Assembly (NCBI GenBank): GCA_014729315.1
Contig: WJKD01000545.1
Coordinates: 1-15,571, forward strand
From: Promethearchaeota archaeon
Lineage (GTDB): Archaea; Asgardarchaeota; Lokiarchaeia; Sigynarchaeales; SOKP01
Length of the DNA: 15,571 nucleotides
Reading direction: 5' to 3'
A program made the position numbers and the translations under genes. Position 1 is the first letter of the stretch. The number at the start of each line of letters is the position of its first letter. The notes under the pieces were generated by a model. It was given only the letters and a program-made list of their open reading frames with translations, ran no database searches and was not told where the DNA came from. This document shows positions 1-7,989 of this stretch, in pieces.

Positions 1-299
1 CATCCATGCCCTAAAGGACATGGCTTTCTGCTTGAAAAACGGTAAAAATCAATCAATATCCCAGATATCTTTTTGTCCTTAACTAGATTAGATTGGTCGT
101 TCGAGACAATCAAAAGGAGGTCTATATCGCTTTCTTTGTTCAAAGTGCCTCTTGCAATCGATCCGTATAGAATTAATGATATAATTTCCTTCCCTAACTC
201 TTGTTTTAAATCAGCTAAAAAGTTTTTAAAATAATCCTTAAAAAATGCTGGTACCTTATCTAAATGACTAGGAATATTCTCTAAATTGTACACATTCAA
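1..299 (-). CDS. MNT-type nucleotidyltransferase domain protein, 3' end cut by window edge or by a mobile-element end
   Basis: About 99 residues are visible. The core reads LYGSIARGTLNKESDIDLLLIV, which contains the G-S-x-x-R-G and S-D-I-D-L signatures of the small nucleotidyltransferase fold (PF01909, MNT/KNTase-like). The two Asp of DID would bind the metal ion. Such proteins are often antitoxin-like partners of HEPN proteins, but no HEPN gene is visible. No ATG lies in frame. A TTG at 299 or a GTG at 293 are the possible starts, and the frame is open upstream only to a TAA about 30 bases further. The last residues, ending in SSRKPCPLGHG, are encoded by a hairpin resembling an IS605-family end, so the natural C-terminus may have been replaced. 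The domain call is firm; start, end and role are uncertain. Confidence 0.7.
   Translation of the reverse strand, partial: MNVYNLENIPSHLDKVPAFFKDYFKNFLADLKQELGKEIISLILYGSIARGTLNKESDIDLLLIVSNDQSNLVKDKKISGILIDFYRFSSRKPCPLGHG
4..23 (-). mobile_element. IS200/IS605-like end hairpin (right end / omega-RNA type)
   Basis: Read on the minus strand this is an 8-bp stem, CCATGTCC paired with GGGCATGG (one T-G pair), closed by a TTTA loop and preceded by AGCAGAAAG. The pattern agAAGCC..TCCTTTAGGG..GG is characteristic of the subterminal hairpin at IS605-family right ends, which also forms the 3' part of TnpB guide RNA. No tnpA or tnpB gene lies on the side where tnpB would be expected, so it looks like a solo end or a remnant, or the element lies outside the window. 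Confidence 0.5.
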
Positions 300-576
300 T
301 TCAAAATCGTTTTAAGAAATATAACTTATAAAACACTCGATTAGTTAATGCTTACAAACATAATTAACTAGTTCAAAAATATAATTTTTCGTATTTTCTA
401 CTCCATGCTTTAATCTGCCATTTTTTTCTGGAAAAAATTTGAAATTTTATATTGCTGACGTTTAAAATCTATTTATAGAATAATTTACGGGAGAGAATAT
501 GAATCTAATTTGTTTCAGCCACATCTATTAAGTTTCAAAACCCGGTTATTTACACAACATTTTGAACTTATTTGAC

Positions 577-801
577 TTAATACATCCGCCTTAGAAAAAA
601 GTAGAGAATATATAGCGTTGCCAACACCGCTATAAGCACCCGAATTTTCTTCAAGTTGATTTTCGCCTTGTTCTCCTCGTAATTCTCAAAAATATCGGAC
701 GGATGAACTGCTTGACACTCGTTACATACATATTGGTCAGCTTGTGCGTCGTAACGAACATTTCCTCCGCACACGGCGCAATTAAAATATTTTTTCGTCA
801 T
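577..801 (-). CDS. Small zinc-ribbon protein with C-terminal membrane anchor
   Basis: This 74-aa protein has one treble-clef/zinc-ribbon module at the N-terminus (C8-x2-C11 and C26-x2-C29). A short acidic/basic linker follows, then a single hydrophobic segment at about residues 53-69 ending in RRMY. The charge pattern suggests a cytoplasmic zinc ribbon tethered to the membrane. Tiny proteins of this type are common in Asgard and other archaea and have no assigned function. The ATG at 801 directly precedes the ribbon, so the start is plausible. It is transcribed away from the next gene, and the large divergent gap upstream carries a structured repeat. Confidence 0.7.
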   Translation of the reverse strand: MTKKYFNCAVCGGNVRYDAQADQYVCNECQAVHPSDIFENYEENKAKINLKKIRVLIAVLATLYILYFFLRRMY

Positions 802-1671
802 CTTCAGAATCCTAAAATTACTAAGATTATATAACCCGCTATTGGTAATAAATTTTCCTCTTAAGAATTAGCAATCTCGCCTTCTTACGGGTTTATCTTA
901 AGATTTCATCGTTGATCTCCCCTCTTCGTATTCTCTTTACATTCCTTCGTTTATATCGTAATATCGTTTGAAATAAATCGTTTTATTCTTTTGGGTTGTC
1001 GATGATAAAAAGAATCATTAGAATTTTACAAATTTGTGAAAAGAGAATAATGGATTCTTGACTACCTCGATCTTGGAATGTTTCTTGAAGATTTTATTCC
1101 TTAGGGTAAGGTTTATAAAGGAAAAAAAATACGATAGAAGAAACAATAATTTTAAATTCCCAAAACACTAATAAATACTTAGGATCAAAAATTGGTTCGT
1201 AGGTCAAAGATACTCTATAAAGACTCCTGCCGCACCCTGGATTTTTGTCTTTTGGTTAGTGTAGAAATACACTCTAATTTTTGCCCTACTGATCCTTTTA
1301 AATTTTTGACCTTTACTTTTAGGTCCCGTGGCAGGAGTCACCCTTTCCACTCTGGACTATTTACTACAACCTATAACTCATTAGGTAAAATTTGAGGTTT
1401 TTTTGAAGTTCTTGATTCTTATTTTGCATGATCTTCAATAACTATAATAACTTTATATGCACGCAAGAAAAGATGTTTTAATTATTAGATTAGAGACGAA
1501 GATTATCATTTTAGAAGATAAAATTGTAGGAAGAGATTAAATTTTATATAGAATAGGATTATTAAAATTATGGGACTTATTGAAGAGTGGATATCATGGA
1601 TTTTTCAAGGTAATATTATGACAAAGAAAACATCAACTTTTAAATAGTTAGATACACCTAATTAAATCATT
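802..1671. other. 870-base intergenic region between divergent genes
   Basis: No convincing gene is seen here. It holds the structured element at 1222-1345. Two very short ATG frames, at 1457-1540 (27 codons) and 1570-1647 (25 codons), sit before the methyltransferase-like gene. They resemble no family I recognise and may be leader sequence or remnants. A TATA-like stretch, TTTTATATA, lies near 1543-1551, about 120 bases before the downstream ATG. Confidence 0.5.
1222..1345 (+). ncRNA. Candidate structured RNA/repeat element, copy 1
   Basis: A perfect 10-bp outer stem joins GACTCCTGCC (1222-1231) to GGCAGGAGTC (1330-1339). Inside are a hairpin AGTGTA-GAAA-TACACT with a GNRA-type loop (about 1258-1273), a short GGAT/ATCC pairing around it, and a hairpin GACCT/AGGTC at 1308-1325. 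Two diverged relatives occur at 3531 and 8331. The block CCTGGATTTTTGTC (1236-1249) recurs at 3535. The block at 1306-1325 recurs at 8398 with one mismatch in 20 bases. The 67-codon open frame through this stretch is therefore dismissed as a gene. The element could be a small RNA, a cis-regulatory leader or a MITE-like repeat; no known RNA family is recognised. Confidence 0.5.
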
Positions 1672-2295
1672 ATGTTTGAATTGACATATTCACAAATTTT
1701 TCTATTGATCTATGTAGTATCGGTTATTGCGTATTACATAGGAACCTATGGGAGTGTGGAAGGTAAACACGAAAGAGCATTAACCGAGCGCTACGAGCGA
1801 ACTTCCCTTAGCAAGGCATTGGGACCCATTTTTAGTCTGACTATGTTAATGTGGATCGCGTTCAGCGTGATTTATTTTATAGCTTACGAGAGTAATGCTT
1901 GGATATTTATGTTCGAACTCTTAGCGAACGACTTTACCAAGATTGTCGCAATAGGAATCATGAGTTTTTCCCTCGTTCTATCTGTTCTCTTCGTTAAGTC
2001 AGTAGGAAAGTCGATTAAGAACGCGGTGAACACAGAGAGTCGGCCTAAGTTGATCACAACGGGTATTTATCACTACATTCGCCATCCAGTGTACACTGCC
2101 ATTTTACTTGGTATATTTGGCACATTTCTCATCATCCCGAACATTATTATGTTAAGCTTTCTGATTTTTATGGTGTTGCTTTTGTTTCTACATTCTCGAG
2201 AGGAAGAGAAAATACTTATTCAGATGTTTGGAGAGGAATACAAAGATTATAAAAAAAAAACAGGTCGATTTCTACCGAAACTAATTCGTAAATAA
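1672..2295 (+). CDS. Isoprenylcysteine carboxyl methyltransferase-like membrane protein (ICMT/PEMT family)
   Basis: This 207-aa polytopic membrane protein has hydrophobic segments at about 5-24, 52-72, 89-109 and a long re-entrant pair at 143-174. The C-terminal third has the ICMT/PEMT hallmarks: L-I-T-T-G-I-Y..IRHPVYT (about 127-142), a downstream acidic S-R-E-E-E-K (175-180), then FGEEYKDYKKKTGRFLP (186-202). In this family the RHP and EE regions form the S-adenosylmethionine pocket. Family members methylate prenylcysteine, phospholipid or other membrane-interface substrates, and the substrate cannot be told here. The length is typical and the ATG start places the first membrane helix at once. 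It stands alone; the gene behind it is broken. Confidence 0.85.
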   Translation: MFELTYSQIFLLIYVVSVIAYYIGTYGSVEGKHERALTERYERTSLSKALGPIFSLTMLMWIAFSVIYFIAYESNAWIFMFELLANDFTKIVAIGIMSFSLVLSVLFVKSVGKSIKNAVNTESRPKLITTGIYHYIRHPVYTAILLGIFGTFLIIPNIIMLSFLIFMVLLLFLHSREEEKILIQMFGEEYKDYKKKTGRFLPKLIRK

Positions 2296-2317
2296 TCGAA
2301 GATATTGCATTTTGTTC

Positions 2318-2818
2318 ATGACGAAACCATATTTCATTAGCAAGGATTCTTTCAGCTTTATTCTGGGCACAAAGATCGTTCAATGAATTATGGACAGTCA
2401 ATATCTAGACGATATTGCCAAATACAGGCCAAAAGCAATTATTCGTTTTCTTAGACGTAATCCCTATGTCGAAGTTGTAAACAACGGAAAAAGGGTAATA
2501 TATGACTGGAAACTCAAGTGAACCGAAGAAGAGCTCTATATTTTTGTTAATTTTACGACAATGGACGGGGAGAATGCTTCTAGTTGGGGAGGATCACCAT
2601 TGCAAACAAGATGTTATTTTAGCGACGTTATAGAATTATGGAAATACATTAGGTTAAGCTTTCCATCAATTTGGATCCACGATTCTGAATGTAATATTTA
2701 CAACATCCGATTGTTTGTGAAAAAATTTGCGATTCCATATCTCAAGAAAAGTTTTCGTTCAAATTTAACTAGAGCTGACTTTAAAGCTGAATTAAGAAAA
2801 TTGGAAAAAAATCTTTAA
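2318..2818 (+). pseudogene. Unknown gene interrupted by two in-frame TGA codons
   Basis: One frame stays coding-like from an ATG at 2318 to a TAA at 2816-2818, broken only by TGA at 2384-2386 and TGA at 2519-2521. The pieces read MTKPYFISKDSFSFILGTKIVQ, then IMDSQYLDDIAKYRPKAII..YDWKLK, then TEEELYIFVNFTTMDGENASSW..LEKNL. Later partial starts (ATG 2390 and ATG 2561) could give 43- and 85-aa peptides. Reading TGA as Trp gives ..KIVQWIMDS.. and ..DWKLKWTEEE.., which look natural, so two TGG-to-TGA changes in a dying gene are the simplest account. The 166-codon product (basic, no clear membrane segment, no recognised domain) starts 23 bases after the methyltransferase-like gene. Stop-codon readthrough cannot be excluded. 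Confidence 0.5.
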
Positions 2819-2884
2819 AAACCCGTTTGTAATAAAGGAGAGAAAAGAATAGGTTAGTTAATTAAATTTTAAACTTCCGCAACA

Positions 2885-3494
2885 TTATTGAACGAACTTT
2901 AACCGCTTCCGCCTTAACTTTAAAATAAGAGCAACCGATAAGACAAATAATCCTAAGATTAATAAAGCGTCGTATTCAGGAATTCCAAGCGTACTGTCGT
3001 TGTCATCGTCATCGTCGTCCTCGTCATTAGTTGTTAAAGCGCTAATATCTACACTTCCTCGTGGATTCTTCACTAAAAAAATGTTCCTATTAGAGCTTCC
3101 GTGGTCTGTAATCCCTACCATAAAAATGTCATTAGACGGAAAGACCAAAATCCCATAACTTGTGTCTTGTAAGTCCTTCCACCCCCCAGTGCGCATTGGA
3201 GAGTAAAGTGCCCGCTGAATTGTATTTAATATAACCGAAATCATTTTGAGAAGAAAAAAGGAGTTTTCCGCAAATATAGATATCACTGTTATGATCAACA
3301 AACGCATCGTAAGCTATTTCGGATGATACGGAGTCGACGTAGGTGCGATTCCATACTTGGTTACAGGAAGAATCGGATTTGAACAAAACCATGTCATCCG
3401 AACCATGAGCTCTTGTATGGCCCGTAGCATAAACTTCTCCGCTAAAGGCCAAAAAGTCAAAATATATGTGAATGGAGAAGAGTTTTATCTTGAG
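2885..3494 (-). pseudogene. SBBP-type beta-propeller surface protein, 5'-truncated and frameshifted
   Basis: The first frame (3494 down to about 3188) encodes propeller-like repeats: GEVYATGHT..SDDMVLFKSDSSCNQVWNRTYV..YDAFVDHNSDIYICG..FGYIKYNSAGTLLSNAHWG. The text continues in the next frame after a run of six C (3182-3187) as GWKDLQDTSYGILVFPSNDIFMVGITDHG..IFLVKN. One extra base in the run would join them as HWGGWKD. The C-terminus has an Asp-rich linker (DEDDDDDDND), then IPEY, a hydrophobic helix and KLRRKRLK, a tripartite surface-anchor pattern common in Asgard SBBP proteins. The N-terminal signal and most blades are missing, and a stop (3495-3497) closes the frame upstream. It is a remnant of an extracellular, membrane-anchored protein; a sequencing error in the homopolymer would explain only the frameshift. 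Confidence 0.65.
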
Positions 3495-3530
3495 TTAATT
3501 GTTCTTCTAAAAAGGAAGAAAAAGAGAAGC

Positions 3531-3620
3531 GCAACCTGGATTTTTTGTCATTGAGTCAGCAAGTCTCATCGATTCCTTTGCCCGGCAAAACCCCCCTTTT
3601 GCCTTAGCTTAAGATACGCG
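3531..3620 (+). ncRNA. Candidate structured RNA/repeat element, copy 2 (degenerate)
   Basis: It begins with GCAACCTGGATTTTTTGTC (3531-3549), nearly identical to copy 1. It has a strong 7-bp hairpin, GGCAAAA / TTTTGCC with a C6 loop, at 3584-3603, and ends with a GGCAGAGT block near 3620 that corresponds to GGCAGGAGT of copy 1. The outer stem is not kept. It lies in the divergent gap just upstream of the truncated SBBP gene, in the same orientation as the other copies. Confidence 0.4.
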
Positions 3621-3906
3621 GCAGAGTATAGTTAAAATCTAATTCTATTTTAAGTAATTGCACCTTCTTTTTGTATGGATCAAGCAATTTTGGTTGTATT
3701 TAAATCTTAATAATATTTTATATATAGTGGAATTATAGTTTTTAACAGTCAAATAGTTTTAAATTGACGCAGGATTATCGTTTGCTAAGGATATAAAAGA
3801 TTGTATCCCCCAATTAATAAGCTTATTAAACTAATTTAAGTAAAGAATATTAAAGCTCGTATATTATATTTTTTCATCTAATAGTTTTAACGAGTAATAA
3901 AGAAAA
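3621..3906. other. AT-rich intergenic stretch upstream of the RHH-like gene
   Basis: No gene is seen. The stretch is strongly AT-rich and leads into the promoter of the 351-aa protein gene. Confidence 0.5.
3860..3870 (+). promoter_or_regulatory. TATA-like box for the 351-aa protein gene
   Basis: The stretch TATATTATATT lies about 40 bases before the ATG at 3907. With the usual 25-30 base spacing to the transcription start this gives a leader of only a few bases, typical of archaeal promoters. Confidence 0.4.
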
Positions 3907-4962
3907 ATGACCTCAAAAAAACATTTATCTACTAAAAAGACCTCATTACAGACAATATCCATCTCTCCTGCTCTCAAAGAATGGATAAAAAGATACGTGA
4001 ATGTCAAACATCAAGAAAATCCAGAAGACGAACGATTTAAAAGTTTATCATCTTTTTACACGCATGTTATGCATAAAACCATGGAAGCTTTCGAAACCGG
4101 AAAAGATCTATCTGATTTTGAGATATTTGTTGACAGTGAATTAAAAGAGTTTTATGGAAAATTTTCAACGAATTTAGTAATTCCGGTGATTGAATCAGAA
4201 TTACAAGAATCCAAGTATTCTCGTATGGACTACAAACCGGAAATCCGTTTTATATTTGCAAATTGGAAATTTTATATGAGAAATGTTGATTTTAATCACA
4301 TCAAGAGCGTAGATCATATGTTTAAACGACTTAAAAAATACTACATTTCGCAAAAAACGACGAGGGAATTAAGGTTGGATTTTATAAACGAAAAATATAT
4401 TCTGGAATATCAAGGAGTTTATAAAAATCTCCATTACCTTAACAGTAAATTATTCGCAGCAACAGCTGGAGTGGTAGGGCTGAAAGTCGTAAATTTCATT
4501 TATTCCGAAAGTGACATGTACTCCAGGTTTGATTTAATTGAAACTCCATTATTTGGTTCTCGTGAATTTATGAAAAATGAGAGATTTGAACTAATCGAAC
4601 ATAATTTACGGTTTCTTTCGAATTTCAATGTCCTTATCAACGATGACATTAACTATCTATGGAAAGAGTTGGTCTATGATGAGAACGCAGTAATTTGTTT
4701 TAACAGTAAAAAATCGTGGAACAAATGGATTGAAAGAATAGAATCGGACATATTAGAGTTTGGAACGGATACTGATAAATGTTCAACGATGCTTAGATTT
4801 TTTGAGAAAATGCATTGGATAAGAATCGAAAACGAAGTAGAAAAAAAATTTCAGATAAGACTCGACGAAGGGAAATTTAGCGAAGAGATTGAGTTTCTAT
4901 TGGACTATTTTTCGAAAAACAACAAGATTGTACAAGACAGAGATACATATTATTTAGAATAG
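3907..4962 (+). CDS. Conserved-looking protein of unknown function with N-terminal ribbon-helix-helix-like segment
   Basis: This is a 351-aa soluble protein rich in aromatic and charged residues, with no membrane segment or signal peptide. Residues about 14-60 (LQTISISPALKEWIKRYVN..RFKSLSSFYTHVMHKTMEAF) fit a strand followed by two helices, as in ribbon-helix-helix proteins, although the loop between the helices is long. The remainder is mixed alpha/beta with no catalytic motif I recognise. The C-terminus (LRFFEKMHWIRIENEVEKKFQIRL..) resembles archaeal proteins that sense or bind ligands, but this is only an impression. The start is supported by the nearby TATA-like box. It is a single gene with intact coding, flanked on both sides by decayed genes. 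The DNA-binding suggestion is weak and the function unknown. Confidence 0.65.
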   Translation: MTSKKHLSTKKTSLQTISISPALKEWIKRYVNVKHQENPEDERFKSLSSFYTHVMHKTMEAFETGKDLSDFEIFVDSELKEFYGKFSTNLVIPVIESELQESKYSRMDYKPEIRFIFANWKFYMRNVDFNHIKSVDHMFKRLKKYYISQKTTRELRLDFINEKYILEYQGVYKNLHYLNSKLFAATAGVVGLKVVNFIYSESDMYSRFDLIETPLFGSREFMKNERFELIEHNLRFLSNFNVLINDDINYLWKELVYDENAVICFNSKKSWNKWIERIESDILEFGTDTDKCSTMLRFFEKMHWIRIENEVEKKFQIRLDEGKFSEEIEFLLDYFSKNNKIVQDRDTYYLE

Positions 4963-5484
4963 AAAGGATTCCGATATATAAGCTGGTTTACTTTGAATAA
5001 GCGTCTATGCTCGCACTTTCTTTTATTAAAATTATTTTCCTTTATATAAATCTAATTCGTTTAAAATCAGAACCTTTTTTAGCAAATCTACCTTCTTCTT
5101 GGATTTGTCGACCTGATATATTTCAATATGACCCTCAGTTGAGGTTAAAGAAAGCATTGTTTCCACGATTTTTTTGACATCACTTCCGCTGATAACCCGT
5201 TCGTCCGCAATATCTGTCCCTCGCCAAATACTTATATAATTAGAACTTTTTCTGGAAAAAGATCGATAAATTTGTGGAACACCTTATTCTTTTCATCAAT
5301 TTTTTTTTGTTCTAATAAATTCTTATATATACTAAATGGGTTTGACTATATTTAAGTATTACTATTATATTGGTCTCTTATAATATATATTAATAAGTTT
5401 AGAAAAATCACTAAGCTAATAGAGTCTAATAATTAATATTTATGAATCCTTATTTTAAACGAAAATAAAAAGTAGGGTGGTTGA
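4963..5484. other. 522-base gap holding a gene remnant
   Basis: Apart from the remnant at 5032-5320, the stretch is AT-rich with repeated TA runs (for example near 5378-5393), which may contain promoter elements for the following 105-aa gene. No other gene is seen. Confidence 0.4.
5032..5320 (-). pseudogene. Frameshifted remnant of an unknown gene
   Basis: Two minus-strand frames read like consecutive parts of one protein. The first (about 5320 to 5240) gives LLEQKKIDEKNKVFHKFIDLF. The second (about 5250 to 5032) gives SNYISIWRGTDIADERVISG..KKIVETMLSLTSTEGHIEIYQ..LKKVLILNELDLYKGK and a TAA. Neither has a usable start codon, and the first stops in ATATAA near the junction. Composition is coding-like over about 95 residues. 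An indel near 5240-5250, and possibly loss of the 5' part, would explain it. No family is recognised, so this is a low-confidence remnant. Confidence 0.4.
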
Positions 5485-5802
5485 TTGGATTATCAAGATA
5501 AAAATGTCGTTGAAACTGAAAATTATATTAATCAAGAACAAATCAAGGGTCAAATCAATAAAGATCTTCCATTAGAAGAAGACTCTAAGCGTAAAACGAA
5601 TAGATTTATGGAACATAATTCTTTGATTTCAGAGATTACAGTAAAATTTTCAAGCTTAGCAGAAAATTTTAGCAATACGAGAGATGATGCTAAGGAAAGC
5701 AAATTAATCAAAAGCGTTCCATTTAACGAATTAGACGAAAAGTTGAAGAAAATATTAATTGCCGAATTTCTTGAAGATAAGAAAGAAAAATACTTCGACT
5801 AA
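5485..5802 (+). CDS. Small charged protein of unknown function
   Basis: This 105-aa hydrophilic protein is very rich in Lys, Glu, Asp and Asn and has no cysteine or membrane segment. The N-terminal half looks disordered. The C-terminal part (about 46-105, ISEITVKFSSLAENFSN..FNELDEKLKKILIAEFLEDKKEK) is predicted helical and could be a short coiled coil or partner-binding tail. The start is TTG, preceded at a suitable distance by AGGGTGG (5473-5479), a reasonable ribosome binding site; the first internal ATG would remove 40 residues. It converges with the dehydratase gene, whose stop is 62 bases away. No family is recognised. Confidence 0.5.
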   Translation: MDYQDKNVVETENYINQEQIKGQINKDLPLEEDSKRKTNRFMEHNSLISEITVKFSSLAENFSNTRDDAKESKLIKSVPFNELDEKLKKILIAEFLEDKKEKYFD

Positions 5803-5863
5803 TTACTTAAATAGCTAAGATAAAATAGAATAAAATCTTGAGCTGAATATTAAGCATGAATAG

Positions 5864-7312
5864 CTACTCCTCTATGTCTAATATTTTTTTTACCAGCTTC
5901 ATTTTTTCTTCGAGATTTGCTTGTCTTGAAATCATAATTCTTTGAGCTTGGGGAGAGCCAGCACCGTGCATTGATTCAGTTTTATAACTTACCGAAGCGA
6001 CGCCCATGGTGAGTCCTTCGATAAATCTTAGAACTTTATAACGATTTTCGCATTCAATATCATTACAAGTTATAAGATATTTTTTTAGCAAGGATCCTAT
6101 TTCTTGGGAGTTGAGATCCTTCTCTGAAGGCATCGTAGCGATAATTCCACCCGCTAAATCTTCCGCTAACCTTGCAATTTCGTAAGGAAAACGTGTTACA
6201 TTTTGTTTGCATACATTGGCTAATAGCATGTCCATTTCGTAATTTCCCGCATCTCTTTCAAATCCTAAGGAACTGCAAGAAATCCCGCAACTAAAGAGGG
6301 TCTCGTTTAAATGTACCATTTCAACTAATTTATCTCTTATATGCGAACTTTTCTCTACTCCATTATATTTCGCTATTAGTGCTGCGGCTCCAATCAGAGC
6401 GTCCCCTACGCCTACTTTACATCCACCGTAAGATTGTCGATGATAACCTGCAAATCGATTAACCAATTCTCCCGAGAATTCAACCTCCCCCTTCATGAAT
6501 ATATTTTCTTTAGGAACATAAACATTATCAAAAATGACGAAGATTTCCTGACCTCCGTATTTAAAATTACCTATATCTAATGTGGAATCTTCGATTTTGC
6601 GCGTATCGCATGATTGTCTTCCGTAAATCATAGTTATTCCTTTTTCGTTGGTATCAACAGCGAAACTTATAGCATATTCCTCTTCTCCGGGTCTCATTGA
6701 AAGAGTGGGCATCACAATTGCTTTATGCGAATTTAAAAAACCAGTTTGATGGATTTTAGCTCCTCTAACAACAATACCACCATCATCCTCTTCAACAATG
6801 TGTAAGAAAGCGTCGGGATCTGGCTGATCAATAGGTCTTTTTCCTCGATCGCCTTTTGAATCAGTCATCGCTCCATCTACGACAAGATCTTGGTTTTGGA
6901 TTGTTTTCCAAAAATCGACAAACCTCTGATGATAATCCCTCCCGTATTTTTTGTCAATTTCGAACGTAACGCTATATAAAGCGTTTGCGGCGTCCCATCC
7001 CACGCATCTTTGGAAACAACACGCAGTATTTTGACCGACCAATCTTTGCATTCTAACTTTTTTGATTAAATCCTCTATTGACTGATGGATGTGGCAAAAT
7101 CGATTGACTATTTCGCCTGTTAAACTAGATTTAGCAGTCATTAAGTCTTTATATTCCTCTATTTGAGCTAATTCGTATGTTTTTTTAATGGTATTAATTG
7201 AAGGTTTTATAATCGGATGGTTCCAGAAGTTTTTGATTTTTTCTCCAAACATGTAGAGATTTACATCTCTTTGAATACTGTGTAAGTATTCTTCAGGAGT
7301 TTTTAACGGCAT
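5864..7312 (-). CDS. abfD: 4-hydroxybutyryl-CoA dehydratase / vinylacetyl-CoA delta-isomerase (HpaB superfamily)
   Basis: The enzyme uses FAD and a [4Fe-4S] cluster to dehydrate 4-hydroxybutyryl-CoA to crotonyl-CoA, as in 4-aminobutyrate fermentation and the archaeal hydroxybutyrate carbon-fixation cycles. Counted from the ATG at 7312 (MPLKTPEEYLHSIQ), the protein is 482 aa and the cluster ligands are Cys99, Cys103 (CFQRC), His291 and Cys298 (HRQSYGGC), followed by Lys299. These match the Clostridium enzyme's Cys99, Cys103, His292 and Cys299. HGAGSPQAQR near the C-terminus is also conserved. An upstream ATG at 7375 would add 21 AT-biased residues, but it lies before a TATA-like box at 7339-7350, so 7312 is preferred. 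All key residues are present, so the enzyme should be active. No pathway neighbours are in the window. Confidence 0.92.
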   Translation of the reverse strand: MPLKTPEEYLHSIQRDVNLYMFGEKIKNFWNHPIIKPSINTIKKTYELAQIEEYKDLMTAKSSLTGEIVNRFCHIHQSIEDLIKKVRMQRLVGQNTACCFQRCVGWDAANALYSVTFEIDKKYGRDYHQRFVDFWKTIQNQDLVVDGAMTDSKGDRGKRPIDQPDPDAFLHIVEEDDGGIVVRGAKIHQTGFLNSHKAIVMPTLSMRPGEEEYAISFAVDTNEKGITMIYGRQSCDTRKIEDSTLDIGNFKYGGQEIFVIFDNVYVPKENIFMKGEVEFSGELVNRFAGYHRQSYGGCKVGVGDALIGAAALIAKYNGVEKSSHIRDKLVEMVHLNETLFSCGISCSSLGFERDAGNYEMDMLLANVCKQNVTRFPYEIARLAEDLAGGIIATMPSEKDLNSQEIGSLLKKYLITCNDIECENRYKVLRFIEGLTMGVASVSYKTESMHGAGSPQAQRIMISRQANLEEKMKLVKKILDIEE

Positions 7313-7338
7313 TTTTATTGAATATTGTTTAAAATTTA

Positions 7339-7350
7339 TGATAATATAAT
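7339..7350 (-). promoter_or_regulatory. TATA-like box of the dehydratase gene
   Basis: On the minus strand an ATTATATTATC-like stretch lies 27-38 bases before the ATG at 7312. This suits an almost leaderless transcript and argues against the longer start at 7375. Confidence 0.4.
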
Positions 7351-7524
7351 AATTGGAGATTATGCAATTATCCATTTAAATCCTTTTTTTATTAAATTCA
7401 GTTATAAAATAACTTCTACTTATTTAACGGAAAGATCCTATTCCAAAAAAAAGAGGATAAGTTTGTTCTAAGCTGGAAAAGTAATTCTATTTAATTTTAA
7501 AGAGGTGAGATCATACATCTAAAA

Positions 7525-7989
7525 TTAATCAACATCTACCGGAATACCGCATTTATTGCATCTTTTAGCTCCACGAAACAGCGGATTATTACAGTTTGGA
7601 CAATGATAGCGTTCTTCCTCCAATTCAACCCACTTTTCAGAACCTAATTCCCGCCACATAGGTATCGCCCTAAGGATTACTTTCTTTCCCACTTCTAACG
7701 GGAAGTTCTCGATAAATTTACAAGGAAAATCGGAACATTGATGACATCCTTCGATACCTTTTTGGCGAACGCAATCCTTAATGGGACAGGCTTTACAAAC
7801 AGGAAACACAATCCCTTCTGAAAGACATCCTGTGCAGGCAATATCGTCTACCCCTTTCACAAAGAGTTTATAAACTTTCATTAAAGCGTTTTTAAACTTC
7901 AAATTATTGTCTCTGTGAGCAATATAAATAGAGCAGACGCCACAATATAAACCACAAGGAGCAAGCAGTTCTTTTTTTACTGAAGTCAT
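7525..7989 (-). CDS. DUF3795 cysteine-rich protein with C-terminal zinc ribbon
   Basis: This 154-aa protein has 15 cysteines. The N-terminal LLAPCGLYCGVCSIYIA (C12, C16, C19) is the signature of DUF3795 (PF12675), followed by C52-x2-C55, C65/C68/C73 and GCHQCSDFPC (C82, C85, C90). A separate zinc ribbon follows at C130-x2-C133 and C144-x2-C147. DUF3795 proteins are widespread in anaerobic archaea and bacteria. They are thought to bind metal or an Fe-S cluster, but their biochemical role is not established. The length and start (the motif begins about ten residues in) are normal for the family. It lies upstream of the dehydratase gene on the same strand but about 210 bases away, so a shared transcript is not evident. 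Confidence 0.88.
   Translation of the reverse strand: MTSVKKELLAPCGLYCGVCSIYIAHRDNNLKFKNALMKVYKLFVKGVDDIACTGCLSEGIVFPVCKACPIKDCVRQKGIEGCHQCSDFPCKFIENFPLEVGKKVILRAIPMWRELGSEKWVELEEERYHCPNCNNPLFRGAKRCNKCGIPVDVD

Noticed and set aside
1192..1395. 67-codon open frame with a TTG start
   Set aside because: It overlies the structured element with long inverted repeats, has no protein-like composition and matches the element's relatives at the DNA level, not the protein level.
2216..2401. Minus-strand open frame of 61 codons
   Set aside because: It overlaps the end of the methyltransferase-like gene and the start of the TGA-interrupted frame, both better supported.
7313..7375. N-terminal extension of the dehydratase
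   Set aside because: Residue numbering of the cluster ligands and the TATA-like box favour the start at 7312.
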